DNA of 19,639 nt from Lachnospiraceae bacterium UBA1778 (GTDB taxonomy: Bacteria; Bacillota; Clostridia; Lachnospirales; Lachnospiraceae): NCBI GenBank assembly GCA_002315255.1, contig DCGM01000011.1, positions 574 through 20,212 of the forward strand. Reading direction: 5' to 3'. Positions within the stretch are counted from its first letter, which is position 1. The number at the start of each line of letters is the position of its first letter. Below the pieces are notes generated by a model, which did not search any database, was not told the DNA's origin, and was given only the letters and a program-made list of their open reading frames with translations. This document shows positions 6,375 through 13,210 of this stretch, piece after piece. Both the position numbers and the translations under genes were made by a program.

Positions 6375-7397
6375 ATGACCGACATGATTGAAAAAACAGC
6401 ATATGCGAAGATCAATCTCGGGCTCGATATCACGGGAAAGCGCCCGGACGGATATCATGAAATCCGCTCGATCATGCAGACCGTGGACATCACGGACCGG
6501 ATTACGCTTTCAAAGAGCGAGATGCCCGGGATCACCTTGACGGCGAATTATTCATGGCTTCCGACTGACAGCCGGAATCTGATGGTAAAGGCTGCGGAAG
6601 TAATGTTTGAACGGCTGATGCTGCCCGGAGGCTTAAGGATGACGCTTGAAAAAGCGATTCCTGTCGGCGGCGGAATGGCCGGCGGCTCTGCGGACTGTGC
6701 AGCGGTGATCAATGGAATCGCCGAACTTTATCATATCCGCCTGACGAAAGCGGAAAAGGAAGAACTGGCGGCCGGCCTCGGCGCGGATGTCGGCTTCTGT
6801 CTTTACGGCGGGACGATGCTCTGCGAAGGGATTGGCGAAAAAATGACGGCGCTCCCGGCCTGCCCGGATTTCTCGGTGCTGATCATCAAGCCCCCGTTCT
6901 CCGTCCCGACGAAAGAGATTTACAAAGGCTTCGACGAGATGTACGGACTGGACAGCCCCACGGCGGTCTGCTCTACGGACAGCCCCGCGTCGGTCTGCTC
7001 TACGGGCAATCCGTCGTCGGTCTCCACTACGGGCGGTCCGGCGGCTGCTCGCCCGAAGGATGTTTCCTCAGAAATATCCTCGTCTGATCTTCTCGACATT
7101 TCCGCACAGGTGGAAGCGATCCGCGCGGGCGACCGGAAGGCGCTTTTTGCTGCCGCAGGCAATGCCCTGGAGCCTGTGACGTTTGCATTGCACCCGTCGC
7201 TCCCGGAAATCAAGCGCTACCTGCTCGAAAATGGCGCTTTTTACGCGATGATGAGCGGATCGGGGCCCACAATGCTCGGCTTCTACGAAAGCCGTGAAAA
7301 GGCTGAAAACGCGTGCCGTAGAGCACGCCGGAAATATAAGAACCACACGGTCCGCGTCTGTCGGCCCGTGAATCTGCAGGAGGAAGTCCAAAAATGA
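6375..7397 (+). CDS. ispE: 4-diphosphocytidyl-2-C-methyl-D-erythritol kinase (IspE) with a repeat insert
   Basis: A GHMP kinase of the MEP isoprenoid pathway that phosphorylates CDP-methylerythritol with ATP in the cytosol, feeding undecaprenyl carrier synthesis. Motifs: AYAKINLGLDITGKRPDGYHE (9-29) with catalytic Lys12, the glycine-rich ATP loop PVGGGMAGGSAD (96-107), GADVGF (136-141) with the catalytic Asp, and SGSGPTMLGFY near the C-terminus. At 340 residues it is longer than the usual 285-310; the excess is a Ser/Thr/Pro insert at about 192-237 holding a 27-bp repeat. The start is 5 bases after the previous stop with no good ribosome site, which suggests translational coupling; ATG 6384 (MIEKTAYAK) is an equally plausible start. 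The stop overlaps the ddl start (ATGA). Confidence 0.93.
   Translation: MTDMIEKTAYAKINLGLDITGKRPDGYHEIRSIMQTVDITDRITLSKSEMPGITLTANYSWLPTDSRNLMVKAAEVMFERLMLPGGLRMTLEKAIPVGGGMAGGSADCAAVINGIAELYHIRLTKAEKEELAAGLGADVGFCLYGGTMLCEGIGEKMTALPACPDFSVLIIKPPFSVPTKEIYKGFDEMYGLDSPTAVCSTDSPASVCSTGNPSSVSTTGGPAAARPKDVSSEISSSDLLDISAQVEAIRAGDRKALFAAAGNALEPVTFALHPSLPEIKRYLLENGAFYAMMSGSGPTMLGFYESREKAENACRRARRKYKNHTVRVCRPVNLQEEVQK
6951..7058 (+). repeat. 27-bp in-frame tandem repeat inside ispE
   Basis: Four successive 27-bp units (6951, 6978, 7005, 7032) encode nine-residue copies SPTAVCSTD, SPASVCSTG, NPSSVSTTG and GPAAARPKD, when grouped one residue into each unit. Units 1 and 2 are nearly identical, unit 3 is diverged and unit 4 is weak. 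The array lengthens a surface loop between the IYKGFD segment and the C-terminal helical part. Confidence 0.88.
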
Positions 7398-8452
7398 TTG
7401 AAAAAAATCTGCTGGTGCTTTTCGGAGGACGCTCAACCGAGCATGACATCTCCGTCAAGTCCGTTAGAAACATTCTTAAAACTGTCGACACAGAGGAATA
7501 TACCCTTCTTCCGGTCGGAATCACGAAGGACGGACAGTGGCTTTTCGTCCCGGATACGGAAGCGATTGAAAAGGGAGTCTGGGAAGAGAAGGGTGCGCCT
7601 TGCATGCTCTCTCCTGATTCGACCCGGAAGAGCCTTTTCGTATTCCGCGAAGGCCGGTGGGATGAGATTTCGGTCGATGTGATTTTCCCGGTGCTCCACG
7701 GACTTTACGGCGAGGACGGAACGGTTCAGGGCTTGTTTGAACTCGCGGGCATCCCGTACATTGGGTGCGGCGTTTTCTCCTCTGCCTGCGCGATGGATAA
7801 AGCTTATACGAAGCTCGTCGTGAGCCATTCGGGCATCCGCCAGGCGGACTTCGTTCTGACGAACCGCGATGAAATCCGGGATTTTGATGCGGTGGCGGCG
7901 CGTGTGGAAGAAAAGTTTTCTTATCCGGTATTTGTCAAGCCTTCGTGCGCAGGCTCTTCCGTCGGCGTCCATAAGGCCGAGAACCGGGCGGAGCTTGAGA
8001 GCGCGCTGACGGATGCGGCGGCGAATGATTATAAGGTCCTGATCGAAGAGACGATCGTCGGCCGCGAGCTGGAATGCGCCGTTTTTGACGGCGGCGACGG
8101 ACCGGTCGCATCCGGCGTCGGCGAGATTCTGGCAGCGGCAGAATTCTACGATTTCGACGCAAAATATAACAGCCCGGAATCCGAAACCGACAATCATCCG
8201 GTCCTTCCGGACGGCGTCGAGGAGGAGATCCGCGAAGATGCGCGGAAGATTTTCCGCCTGCTCGGCTGCTTCGGTCTTTCCCGCGTCGATTTCTTCTATG
8301 ACGGGAAAAACGTGATTTTCAATGAAATCAACACGCTCCCCGGCTTTACCGAAATCAGCATGTATCCGAAGCTTTTCGCAGAGGCCGGCATTGATGGAAA
8401 AGCCCTTACGAAGAAGCTGATCGAATCGGCTTATCACCGGAAAGACCATTGA
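7394..8452 (+). CDS. ddl: D-alanine--D-alanine ligase
   Basis: A 352-residue ATP-grasp ligase that joins two D-alanines for the peptidoglycan pentapeptide. Motifs: LFGGRSTEHDIS (9-20) with the substrate-binding Glu16, HGLYGEDGTVQG (102-113), VKPSCAGSSVGV (181-192) of the ATP-grasp, EFYDFDAKY (250-258), and NEINTLPGFTEISMYP near the C-terminus with the Mg-binding Glu and Asn. The Tyr in AKY corresponds to E. coli DdlB Tyr216, which marks D-Ala-D-Ala ligases; D-Ala-D-lactate ligases have Phe there or a VanA-type loop. A D-Ala-D-Ala product is therefore predicted. The start overlaps the ispE stop by 4 bases, with AGGAGG 10 bases upstream, and murI follows in the same direction. Confidence 0.95.
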   Translation: MIEKNLLVLFGGRSTEHDISVKSVRNILKTVDTEEYTLLPVGITKDGQWLFVPDTEAIEKGVWEEKGAPCMLSPDSTRKSLFVFREGRWDEISVDVIFPVLHGLYGEDGTVQGLFELAGIPYIGCGVFSSACAMDKAYTKLVVSHSGIRQADFVLTNRDEIRDFDAVAARVEEKFSYPVFVKPSCAGSSVGVHKAENRAELESALTDAAANDYKVLIEETIVGRELECAVFDGGDGPVASGVGEILAAAEFYDFDAKYNSPESETDNHPVLPDGVEEEIREDARKIFRLLGCFGLSRVDFFYDGKNVIFNEINTLPGFTEISMYPKLFAEAGIDGKALTKKLIESAYHRKDH

Positions 8453-8489
8453 CAGATGACAGGGTTCTTCTGTCAGATTAGGAGAGAAA

Positions 8490-9317
8490 ATGGCTGACTG
8501 TTACTCGCCGGTAGGCGTATTTGATTCCGGTCTCGGAGGCCTCACGGTTGCGCGTGAGATCATCCGGCAGATTCCGGACGAGCGGATCGTCTATTTCGGC
8601 GATACCGCGCGCGTGCCTTACGGCAGCAAATCGAAAGATACCATCATCCGCTATACGGACCAGATTCTCCGGTTCCTCGACACGCAGGATGTGAAGGCGA
8701 TCGTTGTCGCCTGTAATACCGTTTCGTCGTATGCCCTGGAAGAGGTCCGCGACCATGTCAATGTTCCGATCATCGGCGTCGTCAAACCGGGCGCACGCGT
8801 GGCGGCAGCGACTACGGTGAACCGGAAAATCGGCATTCTCGGTACAGAGGGGACGGTGGCATCCGGAATGTACCCGCGGTTTATCGGCGAGCTGAATCCG
8901 GAGATCGAAGTCACGCAGAAAGCGTGCCCGCTTCTCTGCCCGCTCGTCGAAGAAGGCTGGTGGAACAATGACGTGACCTTCTCGGTGCTTCACCGCTATC
9001 TGGAGCCGATTCAGGCATCCGGCGCGGATACGCTGATCTTAGGCTGCACGCATTACCCGCTTCTGCGGAGCGCCATCCGCGAAGTGATGGGCGAGAAAGT
9101 GAATCTGGTCAATCCTGCGTATGAAACCGCGATCGAATTACGGCGTCTCTTAACAGAGAAGGGACTCCTGTATCCGGAAAGCGGCGAGAACGGGAAAGCG
9201 GAAGAGAAGTACCGGTTCTTCGTAAGCGATGACCCGGAGCGTTTCTGCCGGTTCGCGACATCGGTCCTGAAGTTCGATATCGAGAAAGCGGAAAAGGTCA
9301 ATATCGAGTCTTTCTAA
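8490..9317 (+). CDS. murI: Glutamate racemase
   Basis: A 275-residue cofactor-independent racemase that converts L- to D-glutamate for peptidoglycan. Motifs: GVFDSGLGGLTV (9-20), YFGDTARVPYGSKS (35-48), first catalytic cysteine in VVACNTVSS (Cys75) and second in LGCTHYPLL (Cys186). Both cysteines of the two-base mechanism are present and the length fits the family. TTAGGAGAG lies just upstream of ATG 8490 with ideal spacing. It is 37 bases after ddl and likely the last gene of the envelope operon. The charged 200s segment (ESGENGKAEEKY) is a mild loop extension. Confidence 0.96.
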   Translation: MADCYSPVGVFDSGLGGLTVAREIIRQIPDERIVYFGDTARVPYGSKSKDTIIRYTDQILRFLDTQDVKAIVVACNTVSSYALEEVRDHVNVPIIGVVKPGARVAAATTVNRKIGILGTEGTVASGMYPRFIGELNPEIEVTQKACPLLCPLVEEGWWNNDVTFSVLHRYLEPIQASGADTLILGCTHYPLLRSAIREVMGEKVNLVNPAYETAIELRRLLTEKGLLYPESGENGKAEEKYRFFVSDDPERFCRFATSVLKFDIEKAEKVNIESF

Positions 9318-9394
9318 ACTGGGAGACCGATCGTTTTTCAGTTAAAATTCAGAATTAAGGGGCGCAGTTCCGCCTTTCCGGCGGGCTTGCGAAC

Positions 9395-9423
9395 TTTACA
9401 ATCAAACAAGCTTTTGATATAAT
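9395..9423 (+). promoter_or_regulatory. Strong extended -10 promoter for the small membrane protein
   Basis: TTTACA (9395-9400) and a perfect TATAAT (9418-9423) are 17 bases apart, and TG at 9415-9416 supplies an extended -10. Just upstream, CCGCC/GGCGG (about 9370-9384) forms a small hairpin of unclear role. Confidence 0.8.
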
Positions 9424-9485
9424 CACATGTATCTTGGGCTAAAGCATTTTTTTGGTTTATACCGAAGGATTTGGAGGAAAAAATT

Positions 9486-9953
9486 ATGCCGTGGTGGGGA
9501 TGGGTCCTGGTCGGACTTGGAGTATTGATTGTCGCATTTATCGTTTTCGCATTGACGTACGGGAAGAAACTTCAGCGGAAACAGGCGGAAGCGGAAAAGC
9601 AGATGGCAGCCGTCAAGCAGGATATTCCGATGCTGATCATTGATAAACAGAAGAAGAAAGCGAAAGAGTCCGGACTTCCGGAGAGCGTTCTTTCTCAGAT
9701 GCCGAAGCTGTCGCGCAATCTGAAACTGCCGGTCGTTAAAGCGAAGATCGGACCGAAGATCATGACATTGATCGCCGAGGAAAAGGTTTTCGAGATCCTT
9801 CCGGTAAAGAAGGAAGTCACCGTTTCGGTCAGCGGCATCTATATCACGGAACTGAAAAAGGTCCGCGGCGGCACCGTTCCGAAGCTTCCGGAGAAGAAGA
9901 AAACATTGTTTACGAAGCTTTCCGAAAAAGCGAAAGCGGCGCAGATGAAATAA
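9486..9953 (+). CDS. Conserved single-pass membrane protein of unknown function
   Basis: A 155-residue protein with an N-terminal membrane segment at about residues 5-25 (WGWVLVGLGVLIVAFIVFAL), then a strongly basic cytoplasmic-looking domain. After the segment comes a Gln/Lys/Glu-rich helix (about 27-45), a block PMLIIDKQKKKAKESGLP, then PVVKAKIGPKIMTL and a beta-rich part ending in VSVSGIYITELKKVRGG; the tail is Lys/Ala-rich. It resembles uncharacterised proteins I have seen in Lachnospiraceae genomes, but I know no function. ATG 9486 is chosen over TTG 9471 because GGAGG (9473-9477) lies 8 bases ahead. It has its own promoter and a hairpin terminator, so it is monocistronic. Confidence 0.8.
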   Translation: MPWWGWVLVGLGVLIVAFIVFALTYGKKLQRKQAEAEKQMAAVKQDIPMLIIDKQKKKAKESGLPESVLSQMPKLSRNLKLPVVKAKIGPKIMTLIAEEKVFEILPVKKEVTVSVSGIYITELKKVRGGTVPKLPEKKKTLFTKLSEKAKAAQMK

Positions 9954-9960
9954 ATCACGT

Positions 9961-9985
9961 AAGCGGTCAAATGCTGACCGCTTTT
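9961..9985 (+). terminator. Intrinsic terminator after the small membrane protein
   Basis: A 9-bp stem AAGCGGTCA (9961-9969) with TGACCGCTT (9975-9983) around a 5-base loop, followed by two more T (TTTT in all). The short T-run makes this moderate, but its position 8 bases after the stop fits. Confidence 0.7.
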
Positions 9986-10014
9986 ACGCGTATTGTAGAG
10001 AGAGACTGTTTTTC

Positions 10015-10052
10015 GGGCGGTCCGCGCCCTTCAAACGCACCTGGCCGTTTGA
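10015..10052 (+). promoter_or_regulatory. Two small hairpins in the aminotransferase leader
   Basis: GGGCG (10015-10019) pairs with CGCCC (10025-10029), and TCAAACG (10031-10037) pairs with CGTTTGA (10046-10052). They lie 37-74 bases before the start of the next gene. I found no clear promoter in 9986-10088 and no known riboswitch pattern. Confidence 0.3.
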
Positions 10053-10088
10053 CCTGTGCGGAAGGCGGGAAAGAAAGCGTGCATCAGG

Positions 10089-11369
10089 ATGAACATCTAT
10101 GAGGGAATGACAAAAGAAGAATTAAAAGCGGAGAAGGTCCGTCAGGAAGCCCGTTATAAGGCGTACCAGGCGCAGGACCTGAAGCTGGACATCTCACGCG
10201 GAAAGCCCTCAAAGGAGCAGCTGGACCTGTCGATGCCGATGCTGGACACGCTTCAGTCGGACTCTGACTATTTCAGCGAAAACGGACTGGATACGCGGAA
10301 CTACGGCGCATTGACCGGACTTCCGGAAGCGAAGCGCCTGATGGCGGACGTTATGGAGACTTATCCGGAGAACGTCATCATCTTCTGCGATTCCAGCTTA
10401 AATATCATGTACGACCTGGTTTCCAAGGCGTATACGCATGGCATTATGGGCGAGACTCCGTGGTGTCGCCTTCCTGTCGTACGTTTTCTCTGTCCGGTGC
10501 CCGGCTATGACCGCCATTTCGCGATCACCGAGTATTTCGGCATTGAAATGATCAATATTCCGATGCTGGAGGACGGCCCCGACATGGACCTCGTCGAGCA
10601 GTATGTGAATCACGACCCGACGGTGAAGGGCATCTGGTGTAATCCGAAATATTCGAATCCGACAGGAACCGTCTACAGCGACGAAGTCGTCCGCCGGTTT
10701 GCGAACCTTCACCCGGCTGCGAAAGACTTCCGTATTTTCTGGGACAATGCCTATAACGTCCATCATCTGGATTTTAATAAGATCAATACGATTCCGGAAA
10801 TCCTCGAGCTTTCCGAAAAGGCCGGAAACCCGGATATCGTCTATAAATTTGGCTCCTTCTCGAAGATCACCTTCTCCGGAAGCTCGATCGCAGCGCTCGC
10901 GACTTCGCTCGGGAACATTGCGGACGTCACTTCCCAGATGAAGATCCAGACGATCGGCCATAATAAAATCAATCAGCTTCAGCATGCGCGGTTCTTTAAG
11001 GACGCCGGCGCTGTGCGGCGGCATATGGAGAAGCATGCGGCGATTCTGAAGCCGAAGTTTGACCTTCTCGAGGAAACATTGACCCGCGAACTTGGCGGCA
11101 CCGGGCTGGGAAACTGGACTCACCCCGAGGGCGGCTATTTCGTCTCCTTCAATACGCTTGAAGGCTGTGCGAAAGCGGTCATCGCGAAAGTGAAAGAAGC
11201 GGGCGTCACGATGACGGAGGCCGGAGCGACCTTCCCGTATCACCTTGATCCGAAGGACGAAAATATCCGTATCGCGCCGTCTTTTGCGACGCGGGAGGAG
11301 CTTCGTACCGCGCTCGAAATTTTTACCGTCGCTGTGAAGCTTGTCAGTATTGATAAATATCTCAGCTGA
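10089..11369 (+). CDS. Aspartate aminotransferase, AspT-type (PF12897-like)
   Basis: A 426-residue PLP enzyme of the aspartate aminotransferase subgroup typified by Corynebacterium AspT, distinct from AspC. It interconverts aspartate and 2-oxoglutarate with oxaloacetate and glutamate in the cytosol. Signals: MTKEELKAEK near the start, LDISRGKPSKEQLDLS (33-48), FCDSSLNIMYD (99-109), VPGYDRHF (137-144), CNPKYSNPTG (184-193), FWDNAYNVHHLD (217-228) with PLP-contacting Asp219, and GSFSKITFSGSS (255-266) with Schiff-base Lys259. Start is uncertain: ATG 10089 fits homologues but has only AGG directly before it; GTG 10056 and ATG 10107 are alternatives. The stop codon lies inside a hairpin at 11366-11386. 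Confidence 0.88.
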   Translation: MNIYEGMTKEELKAEKVRQEARYKAYQAQDLKLDISRGKPSKEQLDLSMPMLDTLQSDSDYFSENGLDTRNYGALTGLPEAKRLMADVMETYPENVIIFCDSSLNIMYDLVSKAYTHGIMGETPWCRLPVVRFLCPVPGYDRHFAITEYFGIEMINIPMLEDGPDMDLVEQYVNHDPTVKGIWCNPKYSNPTGTVYSDEVVRRFANLHPAAKDFRIFWDNAYNVHHLDFNKINTIPEILELSEKAGNPDIVYKFGSFSKITFSGSSIAALATSLGNIADVTSQMKIQTIGHNKINQLQHARFFKDAGAVRRHMEKHAAILKPKFDLLEETLTRELGGTGLGNWTHPEGGYFVSFNTLEGCAKAVIAKVKEAGVTMTEAGATFPYHLDPKDENIRIAPSFATREELRTALEIFTVAVKLVSIDKYLS

Positions 11370-11386
11370 TCCGGCCGCCGGATCAG
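11366..11386 (+). terminator. Hairpin overlapping the aminotransferase stop codon
   Basis: CTGATCCGG (11366-11374) and CCGGATCAG (11378-11386) form a perfect 9-bp stem with a 3-base loop. The 5' arm contains the TGA stop at 11367-11369. There is no T-run after it, so it may slow or partly terminate transcription, protect the 3' end, or be a processing site ahead of clpX. Confidence 0.4.
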
Positions 11387-11502
11387 GAATGAACGCAGTA
11401 AGGCTGTACTTATTGTTTGGAGAAAGGAACGCAGTAAGGCCTGTACTTATTGTTTGGAGAAATGAACGCAGTAAGGTCTACACTTATTGCTTGGAGGAAT
11501 GA
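11387..11502 (+). repeat. Triplicated 36/37-bp leader containing the ribosome-binding site of clpX
   Basis: The unit GAACGCAGTAAGG starts at 11391, 11427 and 11464, and each unit ends in TTATTGTTTGGAG or a close variant (TTGCTTGGAGG in the last). Periods are 36 and 37 bp. The GGAGG of the last unit is the clpX ribosome site, so the two upstream units carry near-copies of that site. The change from 36 to 37 shifts the reading frame between copies. Confidence 0.88.
11389..11502 (+). other. Possible upstream open reading frame abutting clpX
   Basis: An ATG at 11389 opens a 37-codon frame through all three repeat units (starting MNAVRLYLLFGE) and ends with TGA at 11500-11502, immediately before the clpX ATG. 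The arrangement would favour translational coupling, but the ATG lacks a proper ribosome site and the peptide is just translated repeat, so expression is doubtful. Confidence 0.25.
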
Positions 11503-13197
11503 ATGTCTGAAGAAATCAGAAACGACTCAACGGACACCTGCAAGGTTTGCGGGCGGCCGGCTTCTGAGGTGGGACCGCTGATCCGCATGCCGGACGGCGG
11601 CACCGTCTGCCATAAATGCCTGCAGCAGTCGATTGATGTCGTATCCCGTTTATCCGGAAGCGAAGCCGCGAATCTCATGAAAAACATGCCGAATTCGATG
11701 AACGGCCTCGGCTTCCCGCCCGGTTTCACACCGGAAATGCTGAATAATGTCGACATGTCTGTTTTTCAGAATGTCACACCGGAGATGATCGCGGAGACGC
11801 TCTCCCGTATGGGCTTCGGCAATGTGACCGTCGAAGATGCAGATGACTCATCGGAAGAAGAGTACGAGACGTCGGGAGGCGATACGGACGAAGACGATGT
11901 TAGCGAAGGCGAAAGCCCGAATCCGCCGGAAGTGAATCCGAGCGAACCGGAACTCCCGTCTGCACCGGAAGAACCGGCCTCGGCGCCGACTCCGAAAAAA
12001 GAAGACGGGAAACCGAAAAAGAAGAAGAAAATCGGCGGATTTATGATTCCGGTCCTGACCCCGGAAGACATCCAGGCATTCTTTGGAAGACGCCCATCCG
12101 CTGACGCGGAGGATGAGAAGCCGGAGGAACTGCCGGAAATCGACATGAAGAAAGTTCCGGCGCCGCATCAGATCTTCGCCATGCTGTCCGAATATGTCAT
12201 TGGACAGGATAAAGCGAAGAAAGCGATCTCCGTCGCCATCTATAATCACTATAAACGCCTCGCCAATAAAGACGAGAACGTGGATATCGAGAAATCGAAC
12301 ATCCTGATGATCGGTCCGACCGGAAGCGGAAAGACGTTCTTAGTAAAGACGCTTGCGAAGCTTCTCGACGTGCCTCTCGCCATTGCGGATGCGACGGCGC
12401 TCACGGAGGCCGGATATATCGGCGATGATATTGAATCGGTCGTCACGAAGCTTTTGTCCGCCGCCGGCAATGATGTCCGCCGGGCGGAACAGGGAATCAT
12501 CTATATCGACGAAATCGACAAGCTCGCACGAAAGCGGAATGCGACGCAGCGTGACGTCTCCGGCGAATCCGTCCAGCAGGGGCTTTTAAAGATGCTCGAA
12601 GGCGCGGAAGTGGAAGTGCCGGTCGGCGCGAACTCGAAGAATGCGATGGTTCCGCTGGAAACAGTCAATACAAAGAATATCTTATTTATCTGCGGCGGCG
12701 CGTTCCCGGATCTGGAAGACATCATCAAAGAGCGGTTGAATGAAAAGTCTTCTATGGGGTTCGGCGCAGACTTAAAGGATAAGTACGATAACGAGAAAGA
12801 TATTTTAAAGTATGTCGAAACGGAAGATATCCGGAAGTTCGGAATGATCCCCGAGTTTATCGGCCGTGTGCCGGTCATCTGCACCCTGCAGCCGATGAAC
12901 AAAGAGATGCTCGTCCGTGTCTTAAAAGAGCCGAAGAATGCGATTTTAAAGCAGTACCGGCAGCTTTTGGCGATGGATGAGGTGGATCTCCAGATTGATG
13001 AAGACGCGTATGAACTGATCGCCGAGAAGGCATTGAAAAAGGATACGGGCGCGCGTGCGCTGCGGTCCATCATTGAAGAGTTCATGCTCGACATCATGTT
13101 TGAGATTCCGAAGGACCATAATATCGGACGTGTGACCATCACTCGGGACTATATCGAGGGGAAAGGCGGTCCCCGCGTAGAACTGAGAACGGAATAA
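11503..13197 (+). CDS. clpX: ATP-dependent Clp protease ATP-binding subunit ClpX, with a long N-terminal insert
   Basis: The AAA+ unfoldase that feeds proteins to ClpP. The N-terminal zinc domain has Cys13, Cys16, Cys36 and Cys39. The AAA+ core begins near residue 215 (KKVPAPHQIFAMLSEYVIGQDKAKK): Walker A GPTGSGKT (271-278), pore loop GYIGDD (304-309), Walker B IIYIDEID (332-339), RDVSGESVQQGLLKMLEG (350-367), the ClpP-binding loop region SSMGFGADLKDK (MGF in place of IGF), and IPEFIGRVPV with the sensor region GARALRS (516-522). Length is 564 against about 410-430 in relatives; the excess is residues 43-215: a Met/Pro-rich stretch (57-108), an acidic stretch (112-160), a lysine run (164-176), and VLTPEDIQAFFG (184-195), which echoes the conserved linker helix. 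All catalytic motifs are intact. Start chosen for GGAGGA 4 bases upstream. No clpP or tig is adjacent. Confidence 0.95.
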   Translation: MSEEIRNDSTDTCKVCGRPASEVGPLIRMPDGGTVCHKCLQQSIDVVSRLSGSEAANLMKNMPNSMNGLGFPPGFTPEMLNNVDMSVFQNVTPEMIAETLSRMGFGNVTVEDADDSSEEEYETSGGDTDEDDVSEGESPNPPEVNPSEPELPSAPEEPASAPTPKKEDGKPKKKKKIGGFMIPVLTPEDIQAFFGRRPSADAEDEKPEELPEIDMKKVPAPHQIFAMLSEYVIGQDKAKKAISVAIYNHYKRLANKDENVDIEKSNILMIGPTGSGKTFLVKTLAKLLDVPLAIADATALTEAGYIGDDIESVVTKLLSAAGNDVRRAEQGIIYIDEIDKLARKRNATQRDVSGESVQQGLLKMLEGAEVEVPVGANSKNAMVPLETVNTKNILFICGGAFPDLEDIIKERLNEKSSMGFGADLKDKYDNEKDILKYVETEDIRKFGMIPEFIGRVPVICTLQPMNKEMLVRVLKEPKNAILKQYRQLLAMDEVDLQIDEDAYELIAEKALKKDTGARALRSIIEEFMLDIMFEIPKDHNIGRVTITRDYIEGKGGPRVELRTE

Positions 13198-13210
13198 AAG
13201 GAGTATTGTG

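Noticed and set aside
7433..8449. A 338-codon open frame on the minus strand opposite ddl
   Set aside because: It lies fully inside a well-supported ddl on the other strand, has no ribosome site or family match, and is explained by the codon bias of the sense gene.
8450..8476. Inverted repeat TGACAG/CTGTCA between ddl and murI as a terminator or operator
   Set aside because: The stem is only 6 bp with a 7-base loop and no T-run, too weak to call; transcription most likely reads through into murI.
9325..9345. AACTG/CAGTT pairing after murI as a terminator
   Set aside because: The arms are 5 bp with a long loop and the T-run lies inside the loop, so it does not form a proper terminator.
10398..11243. 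A 281-codon minus-strand frame opposite the aspartate aminotransferase
   Set aside because: It is a shadow of the sense gene, with Arg/Asp-rich composition and no recognisable motif.
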